Shown: positions 34,484 through 44,687 of the stretch, piece by piece
How positions within the stretch are numbered: the stretch's first letter is position 1
Layout: each line of letters opens with the position of its first letter
Source of the DNA: Actinomadura sp. NBRC 104425
GTDB taxonomy: Bacteria > Actinomycetota > Actinomycetes > Streptosporangiales > Streptosporangiaceae
Direction: 5' to 3'
DNA length: 64,000 nucleotides
NCBI RefSeq assembly: GCF_030269545.1
Contig: NZ_BSTN01000012.1
Coordinates: forward strand, 62,001 to 126,000
Program-made: the position numbers and the translations under genes
The notes under the pieces: model-generated
Databases searched by the model: none
Seen by the model: only the letters and a program-made list of their open reading frames with translations
Told to the model about the DNA's origin: nothing

Positions 34484-34887
34484 AGGCTCTCCCTCGTCCG
34501 ACTCGTGTGGCCGGGGTGCGGGGCGCGGCCGACCGGACCCACCTGCCGCGCCGCCCTATTGGACGCCCGATTCGCCAGACTTGTTCCCCTGAGCCGTCTT
34601 CGCCCTCCTCACCAGGGGAACGCGACGCATGTCCCCGTGCCCGAGGTCGGTATTCCTCTCCTGGTGGAGGCGGTCATGTTACCAGAAGTGAGGAATTCAT
34701 CACTGCGGCGTGCGAGCTACGGGGATTCGGCCGCATTATCCGCCGTCCGCTGCGAACATGATGTCGGGGAACCGTCTGGGTTGTGGGATGGGGCGCCGGC
34801 TCCCAACGCTCCGGCCCCCGGCGTTCCCGGCACGAGCCGGTCCACACGCCCGGCACAGTCGACACCCCCAGGAGCTGACACGAGCAG
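34484..34887. other. Intergenic divergent region
   Basis: About 400 bp between divergent DUF1232 and hydrolase genes. Short open frames have no ribosome site. An AT-richer patch at 34670-34740 may hold promoters; no clear repeat was recognised. Confidence 0.5.
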
Positions 34888-35913
34888 ATGAGCGGCGACC
34901 GACCGTACCGCCCCGACGTCGGCCGGCCCATCTCCGGCACCGCCGACGGCATCGGCTACCTGGCCCTGCCGCCGACCGCGGTGGACGCCCGCCCGGCGGG
35001 CCCCACCCGGCTCATCGTGGCCTGGCCGGGCTTCGACCCGCCCCGCACCGCGCCCGCGCTGGCCGCCGCGCTGCCGCTGACCGGGGTGCCGACCTGGCGC
35101 GTCTACCTTGAACTGCCCGCCGTGGACGGCCGCCCGGCCGGCGGCCTCGACTCCGGCGCGCTGCTGACCTCCGAGGGCGTCGAGGCGTACGGGGCCGCGG
35201 TGGAGCAGGCCGCCGAGCGGCTGCCCGCCGTGCTGGCCGACCTGCGGCGCGACCTCGGCCTCGGCGACGGTCCGATCGGCCTGGCCGGGTTCTCCACCGG
35301 CGGCGCCGTCGCGCTGCTGACGCTGGCGCGCGACATCGTGCCGGTCACCGCCGCCGCGCTGGTCGCGCCCATCGTGGCGCCCGCGCACGCCGCCCGCTCC
35401 CTGGAGAAGCGCTCGGCCCGCGAACGCGACTGGAACGAGCGGGCCACCGCGCTGGCCGAACGGCTCGACCTCGGCGCCCGCGCCGGCGACATCGCCGCCC
35501 GGGACGCGGCCCTGCTGCTCGTCGCCGGCACCAAGGACCGCCTCGTTGCGCCCGGCGAGATCACCGCACTGCGCGACCTGCTGCGGCGGCGCGGCGCGGC
35601 GTCGGTGGAGGCGGCCACCTTCCGGATGGGGCACGCGCTGGCCGCCGAACCCGGCACCGAGGCGCGCCCGCCCACCACCGAGGCCGTGCGGGTGGACGGC
35701 GCGGTCACCGACTGGTTCCGCGACCGGCTCGCCGAGGTGACCCCGGACCTCGGCTCCGGCCAGGTCACCGCCGGCGCGGGGTCGCCGTCGCAGACGCTCC
35801 CGGACGTCGCGACGGCCTCAGGCGGCACCGACCCCACCCCGCCCGCAGCCGCACAAGGCGGCACGACTGGCGACGGTCCCGCCCCGGTGCGCTTCGAGGG
35901 CTCGAGAGTCTAA
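34888..35913 (+). CDS. Alpha/beta hydrolase
   Basis: A 341-residue hydrolase of dienelactone-hydrolase-like shape: nucleophile elbow G-F-S-T-G-G, acid in G-T-K-D-R-L and His in M-G-H-A-L. The last ~55 residues are Pro/Thr/Gly-rich and poorly conserved. No signal peptide is present. The substrate cannot be told. A GGAGC lies upstream of ATG 34888. Confidence 0.85.
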   Translation: MSGDRPYRPDVGRPISGTADGIGYLALPPTAVDARPAGPTRLIVAWPGFDPPRTAPALAAALPLTGVPTWRVYLELPAVDGRPAGGLDSGALLTSEGVEAYGAAVEQAAERLPAVLADLRRDLGLGDGPIGLAGFSTGGAVALLTLARDIVPVTAAALVAPIVAPAHAARSLEKRSARERDWNERATALAERLDLGARAGDIAARDAALLLVAGTKDRLVAPGEITALRDLLRRRGAASVEAATFRMGHALAAEPGTEARPPTTEAVRVDGAVTDWFRDRLAEVTPDLGSGQVTAGAGSPSQTLPDVATASGGTDPTPPAAAQGGTTGDGPAPVRFEGSRV

Positions 35914-36001
35914 AGCCGCGCCCAGCGCACCCGAGCCCGGCGACCGGGGCGCCCTCGGCCGGTGACGTTCGGGGGCGTCCGGTGGACGCCCGGGTGTGTG
36001 C

Positions 36002-36682
36002 TCAGGTGCCGGCCAGTACCTCGTAGCGGATGGGGATCACCCCGGAGCCGGTGCCGCCGACCTTGGCCATCGCGGCCCGCGACAGGTCCAGGCAGCGGCC
36101 GCCGACGAACGGGCCGCGGTCGTTGATGCGCACGGTCACCGAACGGCCGTTGTACTTGTTGATCACACGGACCCTGGTGCCCATCGGCAAGGTCCGGTGC
36201 GCGGCGGTCAGCGCGTCGGGGTCGAACCGCTCGCCGCTGGCGGTCGTCTGCCCCTGCGAGTAGTAGGACGCCTCGCAAGAGCCGGTGCGCACGACCCGCG
36301 ACCTGCGCTTCTTGGTTTTCTTCTTCTTTTTCTTCGCCTTGGTCCTGAGCGTGTTGCGCATGCCCGTGGACTCGGGCGCGTCCGGCGCCTTGGTCGGCGT
36401 GGGCGTCCCGGTGGGCTGCGACGGCTCGGGGGACGCGGACGGTGGGCCGGTGGATACGGACGGGTCGGGGGAGCGCGTCCCGCCGCGGCTGGCACGGTCG
36501 CCGGGGGCGGTGCGCGGCTGGTCCGGCTGCGGCGGTGTGTCCAACGCGGCGCCTGTGGCCCCGGAAGTGCGGCCGGCCGAGGCCAGCGCCCAGGCGCCCG
36601 CCGCGAGGACGGCGGCGGCGACGCCGAAGATGATGATGTTCCTGACGTGGCGTTTGAGGCGATGTTCGCCGGACTTGCCCAC
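36002..36682 (-). CDS. RlpA-like double-psi beta-barrel protein
   Basis: A 226-residue protein with an N-terminal membrane helix (residues ~15-35), a Pro/Ser/Thr-rich spacer, a lysine-rich block, then a septal-ring RlpA-like domain: C-E-A-S-Y-Y-S-Q-G-Q-x-T-A-S-G-E-R-F, A-A-H-R-T-L-P-M-G-T, and I-N-D-R-G-P-F with D-L-S-R-A-A. RlpA proteins cleave naked glycan strands of peptidoglycan. It is probably exported or anchored at the cell wall. Confidence 0.9.
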   Translation of the reverse strand: MGKSGEHRLKRHVRNIIIFGVAAAVLAAGAWALASAGRTSGATGAALDTPPQPDQPRTAPGDRASRGGTRSPDPSVSTGPPSASPEPSQPTGTPTPTKAPDAPESTGMRNTLRTKAKKKKKKTKKRRSRVVRTGSCEASYYSQGQTTASGERFDPDALTAAHRTLPMGTRVRVINKYNGRSVTVRINDRGPFVGGRCLDLSRAAMAKVGGTGSGVIPIRYEVLAGT

Positions 36683-37163
36683 AGAGAATCCTTCGGTCGG
36701 GAACAGGACCCCGGACGCCCGGCGGGCCTTGGGCGCCGCCGTTCGGCGCGGCGGGCAGGCCGCGCGGACATCGTCACGTCACGGAATCCCCCGCCGCGCA
36801 CGGTCGGCCCGTCCGGGGTGAACGGCCCCGCGGGCGCCTGCCGTGGGCCATCGGCGAGCCCCGGCTGACCGTGCGCCTGTATTCAGCGCCACCGCATCAT
36901 CGCGGAAATCCGGCGTCCGGCAGGTGCGGCGCCGCACTCGCGCATCACGGATCCCTTGCGGACACCGCACACAAGTCCATGACCGTACGTTGAAATCCGT
37001 GGGAATCAACCGGTGGGCCGTTGTTTGTGGGGTTTGTCACGATGAGTTTTTGCCCGCTGGAGTCGATCACATACGCACCGTGATCAAATTACAGGATGGC
37101 CTTTATTGTCCTTTGGATGTCGATCTTGTGGGCGAAACCGGGGTTCCCCCGAAATGTTCACAA
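36683..37163. other. Upstream region of rlpA-like gene, no supported gene
   Basis: About 480 bp. The part at 36980-37160 is clearly AT-richer than its surroundings and should carry promoters. I looked for a ydaO-type c-di-AMP riboswitch, common before cell-wall hydrolases in actinomycetes, and could not find its conserved core. Confidence 0.45.
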
Positions 37164-37167
37164 AAGG

Positions 37168-37205
37168 CGAACGGGGCGTCGCGCGATCGCGCGACGCCCC
37201 GTTCG
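37168..37205. terminator. 38-nt perfect palindrome, strong hairpin
   Basis: Nineteen base pairs of perfect dyad symmetry (centre between 37186 and 37187, with no spacer), ending 11 bp beyond the stop of the secreted-protein gene at 37217. The stem is GC-rich in the middle and AAC/GTT at the base, and forward readthrough has no long T run. It most likely terminates the leftward gene; with no loop it could also be a protein-binding palindrome. Confidence 0.7.
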
Positions 37206-37216
37206 GCGGGATCTGC

Positions 37217-38137
37217 TCAGCCGGCGGTGCGGAACTTGTCGAAGCCGGGCAGGCGCCAGTCTCCCTGCGTCTGCTCCTGCGCCGTCGGACTCGCGGCGGA
37301 CGCCGACTTGACGGACGCCGCCTCCTGGCCGGACGCGGGCTTGGCAGCGGACGGCTTGGCAGCGGACGGCTTGGCGGCGGGCTTGGCGGCGGTCGACGGC
37401 CGCTGCGCGGTGCCCTGGTCGGCCTTCTGCTGCCGCTGGTTGCCGGCGGGCCTGCCCAGCAGGCCGGCCAGCAGCTGGCGCAGCACGCCGCCGGCGCCCG
37501 CCTCCGGCGCGGGCCCGTCGGCCTGGGCCTTGGTCGACGCCTCGGCCGGGCGGGCGGGCCGGGCCGACTTACCGGGCGTCCGCGCGAGGCGGCCGTTGAC
37601 CGGCGCGAAGTCCCCGGTCAGTGCGGTGTCGGAGGCGAACCGGAACTCCGGCGCGTCCTCGCCGCTGGACGTGGCGACATGCTTGTTGCCGGAGCAGTCG
37701 CGCGAGGACTTGGGCTTTTTGGTGGTGGTGCCCGAGCCTTGCCCGGTGGTGCTGTTGTTCACCTTGCAGTCGCTCTTGACCTCGGCGAACTGCTCCTGGG
37801 TGTGGTCCAGGCCGGCGGACCTGGGCTTGGTCGCCGTGTGGTAGGCCCCCAGGGCGCGGCGCGCCGTGAATTGGACGTCCGCGTGCCCGCCGCCCTTGAC
37901 GGACCGGGCCTTACCGCCCACCCCCAGCATGCCGTCGACCGCCGCAGAGGGCCCCTTGGCGACCTTCCCGACGGCGGGCGCCACCGACACGGGGGCGAAC
38001 GTGTCGATGCCCTCCCGGACGGGACCGCCGACCGACCCCTGACCGGCCAGCACCCCCGGTGCGGCGGCGACGGTCACGGCGGCGGCCACGGGGGCCAGTA
38101 CCGCGCCCCTGAGCAGGCTCCTGACGGATCGATTCAT
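37217..38137 (-). CDS. Secreted Ala/Lys-rich hypothetical protein
   Basis: A 306-residue exported protein with a signal peptide ending near A-P-G-V-L-A (residues ~8-31). The mature part has two Cys (D-C-K-V and D-C-S-G) that could form a disulfide, then a Pro/Ala/Lys tail with K-P-S-A-A-K-P repeats. No catalytic motif is seen. ATG 38137 with GGGGGGA upstream is preferred. Function is unknown; length and composition suggest a cell-wall-associated protein. Confidence 0.72.
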   Translation of the reverse strand: MNRSVRSLLRGAVLAPVAAAVTVAAAPGVLAGQGSVGGPVREGIDTFAPVSVAPAVGKVAKGPSAAVDGMLGVGGKARSVKGGGHADVQFTARRALGAYHTATKPRSAGLDHTQEQFAEVKSDCKVNNSTTGQGSGTTTKKPKSSRDCSGNKHVATSSGEDAPEFRFASDTALTGDFAPVNGRLARTPGKSARPARPAEASTKAQADGPAPEAGAGGVLRQLLAGLLGRPAGNQRQQKADQGTAQRPSTAAKPAAKPSAAKPSAAKPASGQEAASVKSASAASPTAQEQTQGDWRLPGFDKFRTAG

Positions 38138-38368
38138 ACATCCCCCCGGCGTTTGGTCGTCTCGACCCTTTGCACGTGTGCGCGCCGCCGAACCGGTTCC
38201 TTTCACCGGACGCGGATTTCTGGCACACCGACGTACGGGGACGTTAATACGCCCCCGAGGGTCGCGGCACGAACCACCGGGTCGCTTGGCCAACGCGGAA
38301 GAAGATTTAGCGCAGCGATATACGCCGAATCGCAGCCCGTACGCGGTCTTGACCGTGCGGCGGAGAAT

Positions 38369-38402
38369 CGTCCCGGCCGGTCATATCGGCCCGGCCGGGA
38401 CG
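38369..38402. terminator. Hairpin downstream of ferritin-like gene
   Basis: A 12-bp perfect inverted repeat CGTCCCGGCCGG with a 10-nt loop, about 70 bp past the stop of the leftward ferritin-like gene and 230 bp before the next leftward start. Confidence 0.65.
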
Positions 38403-38472
38403 AAATACGGCCGCAAACACATTTCGCGCCCGGGCGGCTCCGGGGGGCGGCCGACCGATCCGAATCGGCGGG

Positions 38473-39579
38473 TCAGGACTCCCGGCCGAGGGCGATGGCC
38501 TCGTCGACCTCCTGCTTGCGGACGGCCAGCTCCTGCTCGTAACGCTCCCGGTCGACGGCGTCGGCGATCTCCTCGTCCTGACGCATCAGCGCGTCCAGAT
38601 CGGCCTTGGCGTTGTCGAGGACGCCCATGTCGGCATAGGCGGACCGCACCTTCTCCCCCCACAGCCCGATGTCCTTTACACACGGGACGATCCGGCTGAA
38701 CAACAGGGACTGGTACAGCGTGTACATCTCGGATTTCTCGACGTACTCCATGCACTCGTCCACGGGCAGGCCGAGGTTCTCGACCACCTCGCGGCCCTTG
38801 AACCGGTCGCGCATGAGGTAGCAGCCCTCGACGACGAACTCCTCGCGTTCGGCCCGCTCCTTCTCGGTGAGCTCGGCGTAGTAGTCCTTGAGCGCCAGGC
38901 GGCCGAACGCCACGTGCCGGGCCTCGTCCTGCATGACGTACGCCAGCAGCTGCTTGACCAGCGGGTTGGTCGCCATGTCCCGGTAGACGCCGAACGCGGC
39001 CAGCGCCAGCCCCTCGATGAGCACCTGCATGCCGAGGTACGGCAGGTCCCAGCGGCTGTCCTCCAGCGATTCGGCGAGCAGCTTGGCCAGGTCCTGGTTG
39101 ATCGGGTAGTACATGCCGATCTTCTCGTTCAGGAACCGGGTGTACAGCTCGACGTGGCGCGCCTCGTCCATGGTCTGGGTGGCGGCGTAGAACTTGGAGT
39201 CCAGGTCGGGCACGGTCTGCACGATGCGGGCCGAGACGTTCAGCGCGCCCTGCTCACCGTGCAGGAACTGGCTGAACAGCCAGGAGCCCTGGTGGCGGCC
39301 GTACTCCTGGCGCTCCTTCTCGGTCATCCGGTCCCAGATGCGCGAGCCGAACAGCGGGTTGAACTGCTCGGGCAGGCCGACCACGTTGTTCGGGTCGACC
39401 TCCAGGTCCCAGTCGATGCGCTTCTGCGCGTCCCACTGCTTGTCCTTGCCCTTCTGGTACAGGCTGAGCAGCCGGTCGCGGCCGTCGTCGTACTCCCAGG
39501 TGAAGCGGGTGTCACCGGACATCGGGACGTTCCACGTCTCCTGGGGGACGGGGGTGGTGTAGAAGTCGAACGAAGTCAC
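38473..39579 (-). CDS. Ferritin-like diiron protein (ribonucleotide-reductase R2-like)
   Basis: A 368-residue all-helical protein with the carboxylate-bridged diiron ligand set: Glu in H-G-E-Q-G-A-L, Glu/His in M-D-E-A-R-H-V-E-L-Y, Glu in I-E-G-L-A-L and Glu/His in Q-D-E-A-R-H-V-A-F-G. This matches the R2-like/AurF-like ferritin superfamily of oxidases and oxygenases. No partner R1 gene is present, so a role in oxidation or oxygen protection is more likely than nucleotide reduction. The GTG at 39579 follows GAGGAGG. It is divergent from an exported esterase across a perfect inverted repeat. Confidence 0.85.
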   Translation of the reverse strand: MTSFDFYTTPVPQETWNVPMSGDTRFTWEYDDGRDRLLSLYQKGKDKQWDAQKRIDWDLEVDPNNVVGLPEQFNPLFGSRIWDRMTEKERQEYGRHQGSWLFSQFLHGEQGALNVSARIVQTVPDLDSKFYAATQTMDEARHVELYTRFLNEKIGMYYPINQDLAKLLAESLEDSRWDLPYLGMQVLIEGLALAAFGVYRDMATNPLVKQLLAYVMQDEARHVAFGRLALKDYYAELTEKERAEREEFVVEGCYLMRDRFKGREVVENLGLPVDECMEYVEKSEMYTLYQSLLFSRIVPCVKDIGLWGEKVRSAYADMGVLDNAKADLDALMRQDEEIADAVDRERYEQELAVRKQEVDEAIALGRES

Positions 39580-39654
39580 CGGGGTGCCTCCTCGGGCGTC
39601 GACGCCGCTGCCGCGACGCGAGGGGTTGTACCGCGAGCCTGGTACCGCCCACGC

Positions 39655-39683
39655 GCTTTACATCACTTCGTAACATGTAAAGC
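39655..39683. promoter_or_regulatory. Inverted repeat GCTTTACAT-N11-ATGTAAAGC
   Basis: Nine-bp perfect arms with an 11-bp spacer centred between the divergent ferritin-like and esterase genes, in an AT-rich patch. It is a strong candidate operator controlling one or both genes; no regulator gene is adjacent. Confidence 0.65.
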
Positions 39684-39750
39684 CCGCGAAGGCCATACCC
39701 CCGCGGCCGCGCACCGCGCCGCGGACGACCGGGGCACTACGATCGAAGAC

Positions 39751-40785
39751 GTGCTCCGCCAGGTCGCCGCGCCGCTGCTCGGCATGGCGCTGACGCTGAC
39801 CGCCTGCTCGGTGAACGGGTCGCGCGGCGCGTCGTCCGGGCGCCCGCCGACGAGCGCGGGCGGCACCGCCGCGGCGGCCGCCCCGAGCGCGGGGTGCAGG
39901 CGGACGCCCACCGCCACCAGCGGCCGGTACCGCTTCGGCGGGCGTTCGTACCTGCTGACGCTGCCGCGCTCCCGCGGCCGCACACCCGTCCCGCTGGTCC
40001 TCGACCTGCACGGACTGCGCTCCAACGGCTTTCAGGAGGCCGTTTACAGCCGGGTCGCGAGCCTGGGCGCGGCGCGCGGGTTCGCCGTCGTGGAACCGAA
40101 CGGCGCGACCCAGCCCCGGGGCTGGCGGCTGCCCGGCATGGCGGACGGCACGGCGGACATCCGCTACATCCGCGACCTGCTCGACCACCTGGAGGGCACG
40201 CTGTGCGTGGACACGCGGCGCGAGTTCGCCACCGGGTTCTCCAACGGCGCGGGCATGTCGGCTGCGCTGGTGTGCGGGCTCGGCGGACGCCTGGCGGCCG
40301 TGGCGCCGGTGGCGGGCCTGAACCTGACGCGCCCGTGCGGCAACCCCCGGCCCACCACGATGCTCGTCTTCCACGGCACGGCCGACCCGATCGTCCCGTA
40401 CGGCGGCGGCGCCCCGTACAAGGGCAACGTGGCGCGCGTCCCGGGCTGGATGCGCCCGGCGGGCGGCGGTTCGCTCGTCCTGCCGTCCGTGCGCGACCAG
40501 GTCGATCGCTGGGCGCGGTCGTTCGGCTGCGGACGCACCTCCCGGCGGCAGGCGGCCACGGGCGTCACCCTGGTGAGCCGCACCGGATGCCGAGACAGCG
40601 CCCGGGTGGACTTCTACACCGTGGCCGGCGGCGGCCACAGCTGGCCGGGCTCCCCCTCACTGGGCGCCGGCCCCAGCACCACGCGAATCGACGCAACCCG
40701 GATCATGCTGAACACGTTCGCCACGACAAGCTCCCGCCGAACGGACACAGCCGCAGACCACCCCGCACCACGCCCCGGCCAATAA
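39751..40785 (+). CDS. Secreted lipoprotein esterase, PHB depolymerase/LpqC-like
   Basis: A 344-residue exported protein. The signal peptide ends in a lipobox T-L-T-A-C (Cys at residue ~18). The body is an alpha/beta hydrolase of the polyhydroxybutyrate-depolymerase/feruloyl-esterase group: L-V-L-D-L-H-G oxyanion strand, nucleophile G-F-S-N-G-A-G-M-S, acid in G-T-A-D-P-I-V-P-Y and His in G-G-H-S-W-P-G. These residues fit LpqC-like enzymes. It would act on esters outside the membrane. GTG 39751 places the signal peptide correctly; the open frame starts far upstream. Confidence 0.88.
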   Translation: MLRQVAAPLLGMALTLTACSVNGSRGASSGRPPTSAGGTAAAAAPSAGCRRTPTATSGRYRFGGRSYLLTLPRSRGRTPVPLVLDLHGLRSNGFQEAVYSRVASLGAARGFAVVEPNGATQPRGWRLPGMADGTADIRYIRDLLDHLEGTLCVDTRREFATGFSNGAGMSAALVCGLGGRLAAVAPVAGLNLTRPCGNPRPTTMLVFHGTADPIVPYGGGAPYKGNVARVPGWMRPAGGGSLVLPSVRDQVDRWARSFGCGRTSRRQAATGVTLVSRTGCRDSARVDFYTVAGGGHSWPGSPSLGAGPSTTRIDATRIMLNTFATTSSRRTDTAADHPAPRPGQ

Positions 40786-41064
40786 CCGCACACAACCCAG
40801 CACGAAAGACACCGGGCCGGCACCACCGCCCCGCCCCCGCAGAGCACCCGACACCGCGCCCCGGGCAACGACCGAACGGTCGGCCCGGTGCGAGGCGCCA
40901 GGGCCGGCAGCGGCCTGCGCACGGCGCCCCACGCCACGACCCCGACGATGGCTGAACACCGACCCGACGCCCGACGCCGGGCCCGCAGCGGCCGGCACAC
41001 GTCCCCGCGGAGCGTCCGACGCACGGTTCCGGCAGCGACCCGCGCAGTCCTTGCGGGGCGCGGA

Positions 41065-41688
41065 TCAGCGGTCGCTGATGTGGTGGGCGAGGTAGGCGTG
41101 AATCATCCGCTCGGCCTCGGCGACGATGGCCGGGTCGCCGTCGGGATCGCGGCGGAAGGCCATCTTGAGCACCGCATCGCCGGCCTCCACGGAGATGGCC
41201 AGCGCGCGGGCCAGCTCCGGGGTGTCGGCGACGCCGAACCGCTCCACGATCAGGGCGCGCAGCCGGTCGGCCACCACCGAGTTGTTGTCGGCGGCGGCGT
41301 CCAGCAGGTTGACGTCGGCGACGTCGCCGAAGCGCAGCACCCGGAAGCCGGGCACGGTGCGGTGCATGTCCACGAAGATTTCGATGACGGCGCCGACCGT
41401 GTCGGACCAGTGGTCGAAGTCGCCCTCGGCCAGCCGCCGGGAGACCCGCTCGCCGAACCGGTCCAGGTTGCGCAGGGCCAGCGCCTGCGCCACGGCCCGC
41501 TTATCGGGGAAGAACTGGTACACCGAGCCGATCGCCACCTCGGCGCGTTGGGCGATGCGCGTGGTGGTCAGTCCGTCATAGCCGTCCTCGTCCAGGATTT
41601 CGGCGCAGGCGTCGAGCATGCGCTGCACGCGTTCGGCACTGCGGCGTTGGGCGGGACGGCGGCGCAACGGCGTACGAAGCTCGGTCAC
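41065..41688 (-). CDS. TetR-family transcriptional regulator
   Basis: A 207-residue repressor with the HTH T-T-T-R-I-A-Q-R-A-E-V-A-I-G-S-V-Y-Q-F-F-P-D-K and an acidic C-terminal ligand domain. The GTG at 41688 is chosen; the open frame runs to 41976 over the neighbour's start and is not credible there. It is divergent from the GH1 glucosidase, with an imperfect CGAA-N5-TTCG repeat at ~41806-41818 in the gap that could be its site. Confidence 0.9.
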   Translation of the reverse strand: MTELRTPLRRRPAQRRSAERVQRMLDACAEILDEDGYDGLTTTRIAQRAEVAIGSVYQFFPDKRAVAQALALRNLDRFGERVSRRLAEGDFDHWSDTVGAVIEIFVDMHRTVPGFRVLRFGDVADVNLLDAAADNNSVVADRLRALIVERFGVADTPELARALAISVEAGDAVLKMAFRRDPDGDPAIVAEAERMIHAYLAHHISDR

Positions 41689-41836
41689 CCGACCATTGTC
41701 TCCTGTGCGGAGCGGGTGCCGCACCGCTACGCGTGCCCGTCCGGACCAGCCGTTTCCGCCGGACGCGGACGTCTGGTGGACGGAACGTCCAACCCCTACG
41801 ATCCGAACAATATTCGCGTTTGACCAGGGGGTGGCG

Positions 41837-43168
<1,332 letters not shown>

Positions 43169-43217
43169 CCGGGACAGTTCCCGCCGGGCGCGGTCGTCCC
43201 CGGCCGGTGAGGGCCGC

Positions 43218-44306
43218 TCAGGGGGTGGCGGACAGGCCGGTGCAGCCGCGCAGACCGTTGTAGCGCTTGAGCTCCGCCGTCGCCGCCGCGCCCGTCAGCA
43301 GGCGCGGCAGCCCGGCGGAGATGCGGGCGGGCTTCCACTTCGCCGCGGTGATCCTGCCGTTCTCGGCCCGCAGCACCAGCACCCCCGAGTTGGCGGTCTG
43401 GCCGCGGGCGGACGAGAACACGAAGTTGCCCAGCCCGTAGTGGACGTACTTGCCCTCCATGAAGCCGCCGCCCAGCGGGATGTGCGCGTGCCCGCCGACG
43501 ATCACGTCGGCACCCGCGTCGATGAGCTGCTTGGCCAGCTCCTTCTGCCGGGGCAGCGGGCACGGCTGCAGCTCGGCGCCCCAGTGCAGGTGGACGATGA
43601 CCAGGTCGGCGCCCTTGCGGGCCTCGCGGACGGCGCGCACCATGCGCGGCACGTTCTTCGCCGACGCCAGGCCGCCCTTGGTGTCGGTGGCCGTCCACGC
43701 CGGGATCAGGTGGTCGTCCAGCACCTGGGTGGCGCCGACGATCGCCAGCCGGTTGCCCTTCACGGTGACCCGGTACGCGCGGTACGCCTCGTCGGCGTTG
43801 CGTCCGATGCCCACGGTGGGGAATCCGGTGCGGCGGATCGCCTGGAGGGAGTCGCGCAGGCCCGTCTCCATGAAGTCCATGCCGTGGTTGTTGGCCATGG
43901 AGGTGACGTCCACGCCCGCGGCCTTCAACGCGGTGAACGCCGACGCGGGGGCGCGGAAGGTGAACTGCTTGCCCGGCGCGGGCGTGCCGCGCGTCGTGAT
44001 GGCCGTCTCCAGGTTCACCATCGCCAGGTCGGCGGCGCGCAGCGTCTTGGCGATGGGGCCGAGCGCGGTGGACGGCTGCGCCAGCCGCGCGCGCAGGTGG
44101 TCTTCGAAGTGCACGTCCCCGCCGAACGCCAGGGTGATCGGCTGCTTGGCCGCAGCTGCGGTGGACGGCGCCGCCGTACGGGACGCCGATGGCGGGGCGG
44201 ATGTATTCCCCTCGGCCTCGGCCTCGTCGGACCGGCCGCCGCACGCCGTCAGGGCCAGCGCTCCCGCCATGACCGTCGCAAGCGCAGCGTACTTCCGTCT
44301 GATCAC
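43218..44306 (-). CDS. CapA-family lipoprotein (metallophosphatase fold)
   Basis: A 362-residue lipoprotein with lipobox A-L-T-A-C-G, a Ser/Thr/Ala linker and a CapA (poly-gamma-glutamate synthesis type) domain: F-G-G-D-V-H-F, N-L-E-T-A-I, M-A-N-N-H-G-M-D-F, H-L-H-W-G-A-E and G-G-H-A-H, which are the metal ligands of the phosphoesterase fold. No capB/C genes are nearby, so polyglutamate synthesis is not implied. The GTG start follows GGGGGAG. Confidence 0.9.
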   Translation of the reverse strand: MIRRKYAALATVMAGALALTACGGRSDEAEAEGNTSAPPSASRTAAPSTAAAAKQPITLAFGGDVHFEDHLRARLAQPSTALGPIAKTLRAADLAMVNLETAITTRGTPAPGKQFTFRAPASAFTALKAAGVDVTSMANNHGMDFMETGLRDSLQAIRRTGFPTVGIGRNADEAYRAYRVTVKGNRLAIVGATQVLDDHLIPAWTATDTKGGLASAKNVPRMVRAVREARKGADLVIVHLHWGAELQPCPLPRQKELAKQLIDAGADVIVGGHAHIPLGGGFMEGKYVHYGLGNFVFSSARGQTANSGVLVLRAENGRITAAKWKPARISAGLPRLLTGAAATAELKRYNGLRGCTGLSATP

Positions 44307-44382
44307 TGAACTCCCCCGTTCGCCGGCACAAGCATGCCACGGGTCCGGCGCGTGTTCCGGCGAGCGGTGCGGCCATATGCGG

Positions 44383-44628
44383 CTAATGGAGGATGTCGGG
44401 GAACGCGCCCTCGCTGTCGCTGCCGGCGCTGCCCGGGCCGCGGTTGAGGTTCAGCGTCCGGTCGACTTCGAGAATGCTGTCGTTCCCGCTGTCGGCGCCG
44501 GTGTTGTTGAAGACGACGACGCTCGGCGCGCAGTTGCAGACCACGTCGGCCGCCGCGGACGGCGCCGAGACGAGGGCGACGGCGCCCAGCAGCACCGCGC
44601 CGACCAGAACCTTGCCGATGACGTGCAT
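44383..44628 (-). CDS. Small secreted protein with C-x-C motif
   Basis: An 81-residue exported peptide: signal peptide (residues ~1-27, cleavage likely after S-A-A-A), then D-V-V-C-N-C-A-P and an Asn/Asp/Ser/Gly-rich mature part of ~54 residues that is strongly acidic. GGAG precedes ATG 44628. It resembles small structural surface peptides in size but lacks the chaplin repeat. It lies 59 bp downstream of the symporter gene on the same strand. Function is unknown. Confidence 0.7.
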   Translation of the reverse strand: MHVIGKVLVGAVLLGAVALVSAPSAAADVVCNCAPSVVVFNNTGADSGNDSILEVDRTLNLNRGPGSAGSDSEGAFPDILH

Positions 44629-44687
44629 GAGTACTCCTGTCGAGGTGAGGCGAGACCCGACCCGCCGGTCAGGCCGGGTACGCGGGT

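Noticed and set aside
36683-37163. c-di-AMP (ydaO) riboswitch upstream of the RlpA-like gene
   Set aside because: The conserved core could not be found on the correct strand; only a short GGGGAACC-like stretch occurs, far from the gene.
43218-44306. Poly-gamma-glutamate capsule operon
   Set aside because: Only a CapA-like lipoprotein is present; no capB, capC or ligase gene is nearby.
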